A stretch of DNA of 64,000 bases, from positions 43,905,152 through 43,969,151 of the forward strand of contig NC_088865.1 in NCBI RefSeq assembly GCF_032884065.1. The letters run 5' to 3'. Within the stretch, counting starts at the first letter, position 1. Every line of letters begins with the position of its first letter. Both the position numbers and the translations under genes were made by a program. Positions 32,701-45,069 of the stretch are shown piece by piece. The notes under the pieces were generated by a model. The model was not told the DNA's origin. It ran no database searches and worked only from the letters and a program-made list of their open reading frames with translations. Source of the stretch: Artemia franciscana. Its lineage: Eukaryota; Arthropoda; Branchiopoda; Anostraca; Artemiidae.

Positions 32701-35676
32701 TTGTCTGTAGTTAGAAGACAAGCCACAGTGAGAATCCATATATAGAAGCCTGCTGCGTGTCGAGTGCCGGGGCTCACCGTATTTTCTATTTACTTTTTAT
32801 ACGATAGTATATAAATGTCCTTTAGTTTTGTAGTATCTCTATATACTTCATATGCGACAGTAGTTCATAAGCAATAGCATTTTTTTTCCCAATTCTCAAA
32901 TATACCAGGGATAATATACACCCTGGACTTTTTGTTTGACGAAATTCCAGATTTTCGTAGGCAAAGCTTAAGAGAGATGTGAAGCAAAACCCATATTTTC
33001 ATGCTGCCCTAATAGAAAAAAGATGTGATTTCTTTAGTTTCATCGCTTCAAAACAAAAGTCTCTGTAGAGGGGCTTATCACGTATACATTTTAAAACCAA
33101 AAAATGAACAAACAATTGATAAAGAGCAAAATTTTTTGGATGAAAGTAAAAAGCGAAGATGAAACTTGAAACAAACAAAGTCTTTGTTCACAGTTTAGGC
33201 AACATATATCGGTATTATTGGTACAAGGAATTGACTCGTAATATCTTCCTAGATTTTAGAATTTTTAGATTTTAGAATCCCCTTAATTTTATCTCCCTTA
33301 ATTTTAATGTCTCCTAAAAATATCCCCCTAAATAATAGAATTTTGAATTACTAGCACTTCACTGAAAACACCGAATCAACGCAGCTAAACACGAGTAGGA
33401 GAAGGAAAAATTACTATGTACAAAATAAAAGACTACTTTAATAGGCTTCAATAGTCTTTCACCAGCCACACAATCGGTAAATTTTAGCATACAATTTCAG
33501 TTCTCTCAAAATTTTAAGTAAGGTTAGTTTCAGGAATATACTAGTTTTTCAGAATTCAAAAAATTTAGGGAAATATTAGGAGTCAGTTTGTTTGTACCAA
33601 TATTCAGATACATGTTGTATAAACAGTGAAGCAATAGTTTTGTTAGTTTAATATTTCATGATCAGTCGCTCTTTACTTTCATCTGAAAATTTATTCACTA
33701 AGAGACCTGTCATTGTTAGGTTTCAGACATGAGGTAGTTTCACGGCTTCAAGAATGAGCCGTCTCTCAAATTGAAGACCTCAAAAACTCTTGTATATGTC
33801 AATTTGTAACAATTAGTTCACAGGAGCAGTAAATAGCAAAAGCCATTTGCCTTCAAGTAATTATTTAGATCATAAATAGACGTTGTACTTCGCCAAAATC
33901 TTTCACAGCCCTTGGTACATGGCGAAACTTATCTTGTATATCACCAATGTAGAGGTCGCACAACATGTTAGACCTAGAAGAAGAAGGAAAAATGCAAACA
34001 TGAATGAGTTATATTATTATAGAAAAGCCTTTTTCTATGATATTATATATCTTTATGTTTTTCCTTTATTTGAATTGGCGTAAACACTGGATTTAGTTGA
34101 CGCATGAATTGAAATAAATACAAACTTTCTTATAGTGGTGGTCCTTATATCAAACAGTTCGTGGTAACGAACTGTAGTAAGGAGCGACCCGGCTCAATAG
34201 AAACCAAAAATCTAAAAAATGGAATTTTGAGAACAATAGCTACATCAAAAGAATTGCATTTTAATGCTGATTTTAAATATATAAGTTTCATCAAGTTTAG
34301 TCTTACGCTCCAAAAGTTACGAGCCTGAGTAAATTTGTTATTTTAGAAAAAAGGGGCTAGTTTAACATGAAAGTCCAGTTTGTAGATTTGTAAATTTTTC
34401 CATCAACGCCCCGCTCTTTACGCTAAAGTTTTTTTTACTGTTTTAAAAAGAAGAGTTGAGAGACAGAGTCAAACTTTAGCGTAAAAGCGGGGCGTTGATG
34501 AGGAAGCAGCCCCTTTCATATACGAAGTAATTTCTGTTCGGTTTAAGTTTTAATGTCGCTCCTTACTTTCAGTTGAAAAAACTTGTTTTTTTTTTTAATT
34601 TAATACAAGGTTACCTTGTTATTTTCAATCTATTGAAACGAACTTTTTGGTTAGGGCTCTTTTAGATGCGAGGAAGTTTGCCACTACCACTCATCAATCC
34701 TGGTTTTTAAGTTAAAACTTAATATTCGTACAACAATGTTTCAAAAATGATAGTCATTCCTGAAAAAGCGTACCCTTAAAATGTCTTAAGGGTTGACGAG
34801 AAGGGAGGGATATAAAAATTGAAAGTTGGACTACAGTATTATTTTTTCATGGTTGTCACGGAGACTTCTACATTTACTGTTATTCTTTTTTTTAAACAGG
34901 AAGGCCCTACCCCTTCTTCTACAAAGGTAAAAATATGAGTGTAATCTTTTACATTACACTTAAGGTATTTCTGTAATAATACAGGATGCTTGAAGGTATA
35001 TTAAAGAACATTCCTTAGAATGAACAGAATCCCAGCAACTACTTTCTTCTGGCATTATCTAAAGATTGACTGAAAGTCTGAAAAATGGTCCAAAAATGCA
35101 CTTTTTGAGACATAAGGCACCTCCTCCTCTATCTGCGGAAAGATCCACTAACGTTCATTTATTTGAATAAAATTTCTCGTACCCATGCATCCAAAATATA
35201 AATAGTAAGCTGAAATCCTTATTTCTAAGGAATAAAACCGAAAAAATTCTTACAAACATTCCTTTTATTAACAAGAAAAAAACTCAATTAAAACGAACAG
35301 AAATTAATTTAAAAAACACTTTTCATAAAACACGTTTTACAAGGAAAATTTAAGGGGTACTTTTAATCAAAGAGGAGTAGAAACAAAGCCAAATAATAAT
35401 TCAACCTCTAGAGAGAACAAAAATTACTATCAATAAATTAATGAAACCCAAAAGGAACAGAAATTACAATAAACAAGAAAAGGGCTGAAGCACCCAAACA
35501 CTATGAAAAACCAGAGCGTCATTTGCACTTTTTCCGAAAGCAAAATATATTCTAAATGTTTTCTCATTTATAACTTTCTTAAATCCAATATTTCTGACAC
35601 TTCCAGAAATGAAGATCTTTATATATCAAACTGTCCATCCACGTTCTTTTCGGTAATACCAGCATGAAATGATGTC
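32701..35676 (+). repeat. ~3.0 kb tandem duplication, copy 1
   Basis: TTGTCTGTAGTTAG to CATGAAATGATGTC. It matches 35742-38715 with only scattered substitutions and small indels over nearly 3 kb (offset 3041 bp at the left, 3039 at the right). Contents: unrecognised AT-rich sequence with a 66-codon ORF (33883-34083) and family A copy 7. No certain gene. Confidence 0.95.
34150..34613 (+). mobile_element. Family A repeat, copy 7 (internally deleted, 0.46 kb)
   Basis: Starts TCAAACAGTTCGTGGTAACG and keeps the first ~220 bp. It then jumps into the distal palindrome (arms about 34395-34440 and 34470-34580) and ends near TTTTTAATTTAAT. It resembles a MITE derived from the full element. Confidence 0.9.
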
Positions 35677-35741
35677 TTATAGAAAATAAGTTTCGCCATG
35701 TACCAAGGGCTGTGAAAGATTTTGGCGAAGTACAACGTCTA
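35677..35741 (-). repeat. Inverted 60-bp fragment at the duplication junction
   Basis: The reverse complement of about 35681-35740 equals the unit's internal stretch starting ATAGACGTTGTACTTCGCC. It matches copy 2 (36917-36977, CTTATTTTGT) better than copy 1 (33876-33936, CTTATCTTGT). Confidence 0.95.
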
Positions 35742-38715
35742 TTGTCTGTAGTTAGTAGACAAGCGACAGTGAGAATCCATATATAGAAGCCTGCTGCGTG
35801 TCGAGTGCCGGGGCTCACCGTATTTTCTATTTACTTTTTATACGATAGTATATAAATGTCCTTTAGTTTTGTAGTATCTCTATATACTTCATATGCGACA
35901 GTAGTTCATAAGCAATAGCATTTTTTCTCCCAATTCTCAAATATACCAGGGATAATATACACCCTGGACTTTTTGTTTGACGAAATTCCAGATTTTCGTA
36001 GGCAAAGCTTAAGAGAGATGTGAAGCAAAACCCATATTTTCATGCTGCCCTAATAGAAAAAAGATGTGATTTCTATAGTTTCATCGCTTCAAAACAAAAG
36101 TCTCTGTAGAGGGGCTTATCACGTATACATTTTAAAACCAAAAAATGAACAAACAATTGATAAAGAGCAAAATTTTTTGGATGAAAGTAAAAAGCGAAGA
36201 TGAAACTTGAAACAAACAAAGTCTTTGTTCACAGTTTAGGCAACATATATCGGTATTATTGGTACAAGGAATTGACTCGTAATATCTTCCTAGATTTTAG
36301 AATTTTTAGATTTTAGAATCCCCTTAATTTTATCTCCCTTAATTTTAATGTCTCCTAAAAATATCCCCCTAAATAATAGAATTTTGAATTACTAGCACTT
36401 CACTGAAAACACCGAATCAACGCAGCTAAACACGAGTAGGAGAAGGAAAAATTACTATGTAAAAAATAAAAGACTACTCTAATAGGCTTCAATAGTCTTT
36501 CACCAGCCACAAAATCGGTAAATTTTAGCATACAATTTCAGTTCTCTCAAAATTTCAAGTAAGGTTAGTTTCAGGAATATACTAGTTTTTCAGAATTCAA
36601 AAAATTTAGGGAAATATTAGGAGTCAGTTTGTTTGTACCAATATTCAGATACATGTTGTATAAACAGTGAAGCAATAGTTTTGTTAGTTTAATATTTCAT
36701 GATCAGTCGCTCTTTACTTTCATCTGAAAATTTATTCACTAAGAGACCTGTCATTGTTAGGTTTCAGACATGAGGTAGTTTCACGGCTTCAAGAATGAGC
36801 CGTCTCTCAAATTGAAGACCTCAAAAACTCTTGTATATGTCAATTTGTAACAATTAGTTCACAGGAGCAGTAAATAGCAAAAGCCATTTGCCTTCAAGTA
36901 ATTATTTAGATCATAAATAGACGTTGTACTTCGCCAAAATCTTTCACAGCCCTTGGTACATGGCGAAACTTATTTTGTATATCACCAATGTAGAGGTCGC
37001 ACAACATGTCAGACCTAGAAGAAGAAGGAAAAATGCAAACATGAATGAGTTATATTATTATAGAAAAGCCTTTTTCTATGATATTATATATCTTTATGTT
37101 TTTCCTTTATTTGAATTGGCGTAAACACTGGATTTAGTTGACGCATGCATTGAAATAAATACAAACTTTCTTATAGTGGTGGTCCTTATATCAAACAGTT
37201 CGTGGTAACGAACTGTAGTAAGGAGCGACCCAGCTCAATAGAAACCAAAAATCTAAAAAATGGAATTTTGAGAACAATAGCTACATCAAAAGAATTGCAT
37301 TTTAATGCTGATTTTAAATATATAAGTTTCATCAAGTTTAGTCTTACGCTCCAAAAGTTACGAGCCTGAGTAAATTTGTTATTTTAGAAAAAAGGGGCTA
37401 GTTTAACATGAAAGTCCAGTTTGTAGATTTGTAAATTTTTCCATCAACGCCCCGCTCTTTACGCTAAAGTTTTTTACTGTTTTAAAAAGAAGAGTTGAGA
37501 GACAGAGTCAAACTTTAGCGTAAAGAGCGGGGCGTTGATGAGGAAGCAGCCCCTTTCATATACGAAGTAATTTCTGTTCGGTTTAAGTTTTAATGTCGCT
37601 CCTTACTTTCAGTTGAAAAAAGTTGTTTTTTTTTAATTTAATACAAGGTTACCTTGTTATTTTCAATCTATTGAAACGAACTTTTTGGTTCAGGGCTCTT
37701 TTAGATGCGAGGAAGTTTGCCACTACCACTCATCAATCCTGGTTTTTAAGTTAAAACTTAATATTCGTACAACAATGTTTCAAAAATGATAGTCATTCCT
37801 GAAAAAGCGTACCCTTAAAATGTCTTAAGGGTTGACGAGAAGGGAGGGATATAAAAATTGAAAGTTGGACTACAGTATTATTTTTTCATGGTTGTCACGG
37901 AGACTTCTACATTTACTGTTATTCTTTTTTTTAAACAGGAAGGCCCTACCCCTTCTTCTACAAAGGTAAAAATATGAGTGTAATCTTTTACATTACACTT
38001 AAGGTATTTCTGTAATAATACAGGATGCTTGAAGGTATATTAAAGAACATTCCTTAGAATGAACAGAATCCCAGCAACTACTTTCTTCTGGCATTATCTA
38101 AAGATTGACTGAAAGTCTGAAAAATGGTCCAAAAATGCACTTTTTGAGACATAAGGCACCTCCTCCTCTATCTGCGGAAAGATCCACTAACGTTCATTTA
38201 TTTGAATAAAATTTCTCGTACCCATGCATCCAAAATATAAAAAGTAAGCTGAAATCCTTATTTCTAAGGAATAAAACCGAAAAAATTCTTACAAACATTC
38301 CTTTTATTAACAAGAAAAAAACTCAATTAAAACGAACAGAAATTAATTTAAAAAACACTTTTCATAAAACACGTTTTACAAGGAAAATTTAAGGGGTACT
38401 TTTAATCAAAGAGGAGTAGAAACAAAGCCAAATAATAATTCAACCTCTAGAGAGAACAAAAATTACTATCAATAAATTAATGAAACCCAAAAGGAACAGA
38501 AATTACAATAAACAAGAAAAGGGCTGAAGCACCCAAACACTATGAAAAACCAGAGCGTCATTTGCACTTTTTCCGAAAGCAAAATATATTCTAAATGTTT
38601 TCTCATTTATAACTTTCTTAAATCCAATATTTCTGACACTTCCAGAAATGAAGATCTTTATATATCAAACTGTCCATCCACGTTCTTTTCGGTAATACCA
38701 GCATGAAATGATGTC
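35742..38715 (+). repeat. ~3.0 kb tandem duplication, copy 2
   Basis: Second unit, ending at ATGAAATGATGTC, after which unrelated ORF sequence starts. It includes family A copy 8 (37191-37642). High identity to copy 1 means a recent event, or a collapsed or expanded haplotype in the assembly. Confidence 0.95.
37191..37642 (+). mobile_element. Family A repeat, copy 8
   Basis: Duplicate of copy 7 with the same internal deletion. A few poly-T and small length differences distinguish them. Confidence 0.9.
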
Positions 38716-39036
38716 ACACGTCTTGAAGTTGCTTGTCAGACTGAGGGCACTGCCATCTTTACCATCGACTCATCCTCTACTCTTGGTACCACCAATGGAA
38801 ACCTAAAAACCTGCTTATACGAGGTATCTGTTCAGACCGAGCCCTACTCAGGTTCTTCTAGTGATAATATGGCGCATCCAAAATCCTGTGTTAAAGATTT
38901 CGCTCGCCCGACAGAACTAGACCTACGTTGCCTGAGCAACGTGAAGTGTTACGGCAACCTTTGTCCGGCTTCACCAAATAAAGTGTTGCAAGAGCAACAC
39001 TTTGGTTTTGTTTGTTTGCTATCAGTTAAACGCTGA
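38716..39036 (+). pseudogene. Unoccupied paralogue of the hAT-split ORF
   Basis: An open frame of 106 codons to the TGA at 39034-39036. It contains LEVACQTEG, STLGTTNGNLKTCLYEVSV, QTEPYSGSSSDNM and HPKSCVKDFARPTEL. The last two blocks are contiguous here but separated by the 3.44 kb hAT at 12.8-16.2 kb. Product unknown. Repeated QTE motifs suggest a low-complexity tail region. No start codon is evident at the left, where the 3 kb duplication ends. Confidence 0.55.
38925..39003. other. Two related perfect hairpins
   Basis: ACGTTGC-CTGA-GCAACGT (38925-38942) and AAAGTGTTGC-AAGA-GCAACACTTT (38980-39003). Both have GTTGC/GCAAC stem cores and 4-nt loops. They lie in the 3' part of the ORF relic. 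They could be ends of a small element, which I cannot name. Confidence 0.75.
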
Positions 39037-39414
39037 AGTTGTCAGCCTATCGAAGCTTTTAAAACTTTATGCTCAGAGAAGAACGCAATCAGTAATCACA
39101 TGATCAAAGGCTATTCCTCAGCGTTGAAAAAACAGCAATAACAAAAGAATATCCAAAGAAGGGACTAAATTGACTTTGCAGCCAGTTGAACTTTATCCTT
39201 TTCAATCGTAGACATCGTGACGGATCAAGACTTGAAACAATATCTTATATAATCTAGTTGGCATTATAAAGCTATCCGTAACTTTTCAGGATCAAAATAC
39301 CATAGATGAGACTCAATTAATTATTACGAAACTGCCTCGTTGTTTTACGTTATCGTTTGTACCCGTTGCGTAAACACTTAATTCTAGGTTACGGTGAGTA
39401 TGGGTAGGCTATAT

Positions 39415-39888
39415 CAACTAGAAAATGTTAGAAACCCCTCCTCACTAAAGATGATTGTAGCCTAACAGACAGTCCCCTATGTCTTACCACTGGAACCAAC
39501 TCGTTCTTATCATCAAATACACTGGAAGCAAATAATAGCTACACCAAATAGCAAAATTTGCAAACCCCTCAGTGCCGAAGATGATTATGAGCTAACAGCT
39601 GACCTTTCCTTACAAGTCCCGTACATGTCTCACAATTGGTATCGGCTTATTTTTGGTTTCAGTGTGTACCCTACTACTGAAGTTGTCAACCCCTTGAAAC
39701 TTTCAAACAAATAATTGATACACCAACTAGCAAAAGTTGCTAATCACTCATTGCCAAAGGTGATTATTACCTAACAGCCGACTGTTGCTTACAAGTCCTC
39801 TATATGTCTCACAATTTGTATTGGCCTAGATTTCGTTTCAGTGTGTACCTTACTACTGAAGTTGTCAACCCCTAGAAACTTTCAAACT
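39415..39888 (+). repeat. ~179-bp tandem repeat, about 2.7 copies
   Basis: AATAATAGCTACACCAA (39531) and AATAATTGATACACCAA (39710) start units that share GATGATTAT, CTAACAGC, CATGTCTCACAATT, TTTCAGTGTGTACC and CTACTGAAGTTGTCAACCCC. A more diverged unit precedes at 39415. A further echo (GCTGAAGTTGTCAGCC) is at about 39032. Confidence 0.88.
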
Positions 39889-40749
39889 GGTATTTCTCAT
39901 GAAGGAATTTTGTATGAAAAAATGGATGACATATACTTTGATCACCTCATCAAGAGCTATCGATTGCCGTCGAAAAAGAGTTCTATCTGCCTTAGTTCAA
40001 AAGTTGATTTTTTGCCGTAGGCCAACTTATTAACGTCACCACTTAGAAAAGAGCAAAGGATAAGCTCCACTTTCTTTAGCAATGACAGAACTTTTAAAGT
40101 TTAAGAGGTACATCTGACAACATTTCTCTACCTCAATCCCAAGTCCGAAAAAAACAAATGATAAACCCAGCGAAAATCACGGCAGCACTTTCGGACCCGT
40201 GGGTAAATGCCGCTTTTTTCTTCTGTAAATTTTTCTATTTATCACTCAAAGAAGATATATTGACTGTGGGGCCGGGTAGCTGCCGCTTATATTTATAGAT
40301 TTTAATCCATCTTCAATTTGAAATTGGTGCCTGCCTGCTAGAACGGAGCTTTCCGCTCGAAAGCAGAAATATGGTTTGATGAAACGCAAGCTTGGTTGAA
40401 CAACTTCAGATACTCTTCTTTGACATAGGCTACATAACTCCACTTCACTTTGCCCACCATAGGTTCTGGCTCGTGGACAAGGAAACCCTATTTGCGATGT
40501 AAAACGATCATATTCCTCCCCAACTGGATATCTTCAATTTTTCCGATATTTCCTCTTTCTTTCAACCAAGCAAGACAAATCCAGAAAATAACGAAGTAAG
40601 TCAAGTGAACGTAAAAAAAAATTAGACAATGCTAATCTGGGCTTTTCAAATTCATTCGAGAGGTCAAGTGCAATCGAATTAGTGTCAACCAGGTTATTAG
40701 GGATGCCACTGACCGGAACCGCGAAGAAACACTTTTTGACTTTTTGAAG
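39889..40749. other. No firm gene
   Basis: Two competing open frames and a donor-like GAA|GTAAGTCAAG near 40594-40605 hint at eroded exons (40598-40738 reads LDNANLGFSNSFERSSAIEL before a stop), but nothing is consistent. Confidence 0.3.
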
Positions 40750-41035
40750 CTGAATCAATTATTTATGAACGAAATAATCCCACAGACATATCTTCTATTA
40801 CTATGACGGAACAAGTTCCTGAATACACTAGTAGCTTACTGGCTTCGGGTTGTATGCCGAAATTAAAAGGTGAAAACAACACTATTATTTTGAGGACTGA
40901 CAAGGTTAAAGTTAATGCGTATGCAGATGATGATTTAGAAATTGTTTTTGAGAAACTTGTGAAAAATAAAATGAAAGATAACGCAAGAATAGGCAGAAAA
41001 ACAATGTTATATACGATGATTTTATTCATGGTCTC
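40750..41035 (+). CDS. Candidate exon, unknown protein
   Basis: Open from a possible acceptor (CTTTTTGAAG, ending 40749) through ERNNPTDISSITMTEQVPEY and KVKVNAYADDDLEIVFEK to a consensus donor, TCT|GTAAGT, at 41036. The end reads GRKTMLYTMILFMVS, which could begin a membrane segment. An in-frame ATG lies at 40803. The acceptor is weak and I see no partner exon in compatible phase, so this is a suggestion only. No homologue comes to mind. Confidence 0.3.
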
Positions 41036-42133
41036 TGTAAGTTTCGTAAGCAGTGCAAGTTTTTACATATTTGTCGTAATTTTATTTTAGGTATTTGTAT
41101 AAGCAATAAGTGCAGTTTTGATCGTGTTGACCTTTGTCCTGCCTTAGCTTGTATTGACAAATCGTGTTTTTTGCTAATGTATCACCAGTGGCAGAGGGAA
41201 GGTTTAAAAGCCAACCTTTTTATGCCGACGCCGAAATCATTCACGACCCCTTCCCCCCTAGGTTGTGTTTTCAGTCGACTTCCCCTCTCAGACACCTTCC
41301 GCTCTACTTTCCTTTCCCTTCATCATCTTCTCTTGCTATCCCTCCCCATATGGATAACTCCCAATTTAACTTTTTCTCGTATCACCAGAAAACCTTTCCC
41401 CCAACCCCTGCACTTTATTCCCCGTGGGTACCCTACCAACGTGAATCTGGTTTGAGTTCCTACATGGGAAAATCATCCTATAATAAATAGTCCGCCCCAA
41501 AAATTATCCGCACCATCCTACAGCCTAAGTTTAAACTCCCCCAAGAATTGCTGAAACTCAATGACAGTGGCGTTTCCCCAGTCACTTTAAAATTCCAAAA
41601 TCTGTGATAACTAAAGCCAAAAGCCTTAATTTTGAAAACCTATTAAACTCAAGGTGCTGTCAGAATTAAATCCAATTTTCCTTATAGCTTTTACAGAAGT
41701 AAAAAGTAAAAGGCCTTTTCGTTTGTCAAATTATTCAGAATTTTGTAAGCTCCGCCCTTTGGATCACCCACTTGGAAAAAAGGAGATGGTGTCATGTTTT
41801 TTACTAAATGCAGTCTTTTCCATAAAATCCTTCCTGCTTTTAATTTATCTGAGCACAATGAAATCCATTGCCTAAGCATTAGATCCGTAGTACCCACCCC
41901 GTCCCTATAATACCATTGCAATAGCTGCCTTATTACTCGCCAAACCAAATATTGATGCGAAACGCAAATTTCTCCAGCAGTTGCAGACCAGCGTCGATTT
42001 TGTTATCTCTTCTCAATGTACCCAAATGCCGGAATTTTTTTGGTAGGTGATGCCAATGAACTTAAAATAAATTAAATTTGTGCGTTTCTAAAAGTTAAGC
42101 AAATACTTAGAATACCAAAAACCCTTTCCCTTT
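41036..42133. other. No gene recognised
   Basis: A C-rich stretch (41240-41560) gives overlapping proline- and serine-rich ORFs in two frames, typical of composition rather than selection. Confidence 0.4.
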
Positions 42134-43713
42134 TTGAATCTTTCTCTTAACTCTACTTTTTAAAACAGTAAAAAACTTTAGTGTAAAGAGCGGGGCGTTG
42201 AGGAAGAAAAGCCCCTTTCATATACGAAGTAATTTCTCTTCGTTTTAAGTTTTAATGCCATTCCTTACTTTCAGTTAAAAAAACTTGTTTTTTTTAAATT
42301 TAATTTCTGGACGTTTTTGAACTAATGCATGTTTTGATCTTGGCTCTCCGCACATAACTAATTAAAACGAAATTTGCATATTATTTTTTTTTTTGGCTAA
42401 ATGGCTCTCTCATAGTTTTAATCGGAAGATTTTAAGAAAAAAGAGCGAAGGAGGAGGCCTAGTTGCCCTCCAATTTTTGATCACTTAAAAGGCAGCTATA
42501 ACTTCTAATTTTTTAAGAACGTTTTCATTAGTAAAAAAATATACGTAGCTTACGAATTAACTTACGTAACGAACTTCTATGTTCGTATATTTTATTGCGT
42601 AATATATAGATATGAGGGGGTTAACCCCCTCGTCAATACCTCGCTCTTTACACTAAAGCTTAAATTTTGTCCCAACTCCTTAAAAATGATCCCCTGAATC
42701 ACAAAGGGCGTAGAATAAATAGTTGGAATTACTAAAAATACCTTAGCTTAAAGCGCAAGATATTATGAGGAGGTTAACCCCTCATATGTGTGATAATTTC
42801 TGTTAGTTTTAAGTTTTAATGCTGCTCCTTACTTTCAGGTGAAAAAACTTGTCAAATTTATTTTTTCATTGTTTTTTAAAATGATACTAGAAAATCCTGC
42901 ACCCGCTTTATTGAAATTGTCTTCCCCCATGACAAATTTCTCCATGGAAAAATCCTGCAATGTAGCCCCCCCCCCCCAACCCAAAAATCCCCTGAAATCG
43001 TCTGTACACTTCCTAATAACCATTACTATATGTAAACACAGGTCAAAGTTTGTAGCTTGCAGTCCCTCCCACGGGGACCATGGGGGAGTAAGTCGTCCCC
43101 AAAGACATGTTTATTAGGTTTTTCTAAGACCCAAAGACTATAGTGAACAAAATAGCTATCTCATAATTTTGATCCGGCGACTTTGGGGGAAAATTAGCGT
43201 AGGAGGGGGCCTAGGTGCCCTCTAATTTCTTGATCACTTAAAAAGGGCACTAGTACTTTTAATTTCTGTTAGAATGAACCCTCTCATGACATTTTAGTTC
43301 CTCTGAGTCGATGCGATCACCCCTGAAAAAAAAACAAAAAAACAATAAACACCCATCCGTGATTTGTCTTCTGGCAAAAAAAAAAGCGAAATTGCACATT
43401 TTTGTAGATACGAGCTTGAAACTACTACAGCAGGGTTCTCTGATATGCTGAATCTGATGGTGTGGTTTTCGTTAAGATTGTATGACTTTTAGAGGGTGGT
43501 TCCCCATATTTTCTAAAATGAGGTAAATTTTCTCAGGCTCGTAACTTTTGGTCGGTAAAAATAATCTTGATGAAACTTATATATTTAAAATTGGCATTAA
43601 AATGCGATTCTTTCGATGTAACTATTGGTATCAAAATTTAATTTTTTAGAGTTGAGGTTACTATTGAGCCGGGTCACTCCTTACTACAGTTCGTTACTGT
43701 TCGAACTGTTTGA
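42134..43713 (-). mobile_element. Family A repeat, copy 9
   Basis: Reverse orientation. It begins in the distal palindrome loop (GAATCTTTCTCTTAACTC), has the proximal palindrome (arms near 42590-42655 and 42730-42830), and ends GAGCCGGGTCACTCC and CTGTTTGA at 43713. The LINE that follows is cut at exactly this point. Confidence 0.9.
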
Positions 43714-44965
43714 AAATAGACCACAGGTAGTCAAATATCAGAATCATTATTCCAGTCCCCTACCTGTACACAATAGAGTATCCCAAGGTACTCTGCTAGG
43801 TGCCCTCCTTTTTCCTGTTATGATAAATAGCCTCTTGGAGGAATTTATCGACAGATGGAAATTTGTGGATGACCTAATGCTTGTTGAAACCTGCTACCAA
43901 AACTTAGTAAGGAACCCTATGAGTAGCCTCAATGATATTGCAGATGACGCCACGGACTCAGATATGAGAGTAAACCCCCCTCTAAATCTACGATAATGTC
44001 AATATGTCTCCTTAAAACCTCACCCCTTTTCCTCAATCCTATCCCCCCAGATACATCTGTGCCTTCCTTTAAATTACTTGAGGTTACAATATCTTCTAAT
44101 TTAAAGAGGGATATCCCCGTCAAAGATACTGTTCATAGCACAAATTGTACCTGTCTCTCCTTAAGCTCTTGAATAAATTTAAAATCCCCCTTACCATTCT
44201 TTACGGGTCCATACTTCCTTTGTCCGCCCGCATCGTGAATGTGCTTGTCGAGTTTAGCATCCTGACATCTCCAGTGATGAATCAGAAAAAAATGAATCCA
44301 TTCAAAAATGAGGCCTGAGAATAATTTCTAAAGAAGGTAAGGTACCTAACTCGCTCCTTCTCAAAAAGGCCAAGCCGGAAACTCTTGAGTACAGTAGATG
44401 AACGTTGTACTTCATGGCAAAAAATGTAATAATAAACCTTTTTACTGAAAACATTTTCCCCAAAATACACTAACCGTCCAGACACCGCTTGCCATGTACT
44501 GTTTCTGAACTTCCTATTTTGTCCCCCATCCATTGCCTAGCCTTCAGGTATAAAAAACCTATATCCTCTTTATTACTGATAAAATAAACCGCTAGTTTTC
44601 CTTTTAATCTTTTTATTGGGTAATGGTGATCCCCAAGTGTAATGTTCGTTTGATTCTTTTGTTCCCTCTCCCTTGTTTATATCTTCTCTTTTAAAACTTT
44701 TTAACGCTAATTTTGTCTCACTCTTTTTTAGTTTTACTTTAGTTTTTACCTTTTTAACTTTTCTAGATTTTGCTACTTAATTATTTTTTTAACTAATGAA
44801 TGGCTTTGCCTTTCTAATATTGTCGTTTTTGGCATTGTTTAGCTAGTTTCTTAGTTATTGTGCTTTCCTTATGATTTTATTTTTTATTTTTTTTATTTTA
44901 TGACTCCGAAATATAAATCCGGTCCTTCGGGGCTTGTAATTGACGTTTAAAAAGATACATCTTGT
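43714..44965 (+). pseudogene. LINE reverse transcriptase fragment
   Basis: Reads RVSQGTLLGALLF (the usual VPQGT-LGPLLF motif), then MINSLLEEF and RWKFVDDLMLVE, in which FVDD is the catalytic palm motif. Frameshifts follow, but SICLLKTS and FKLLEVTISSNLKRDI are readable. A 3' region ends near TCCGGTCCTTCGGGGC and AATTGACG (about 44940). Non-LTR class. The 5' part is missing at the border with family A copy 9. Confidence 0.75.
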
Positions 44966-45069
44966 CTTTTCTTACCAGTATACTTAGAGAGACGACAACT
45001 AGTTATTTACACTTAATAGGAAAAATAAATAATGAATAATTAATATGCCCCAATGGTTACCTCGTAATG

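Noticed and set aside
33883..34083. 66-codon ORF present in both units of the 3 kb duplication
   Set aside because: Identity follows from the recent duplication. Part of it (the first ~50 bp) is also the fragment inverted at the junction. Composition gives no family, and there is no independent support.
41164..41490. Proline-rich ORFs in two frames
   Set aside because: Overlapping frames in C-rich sequence. No motif.
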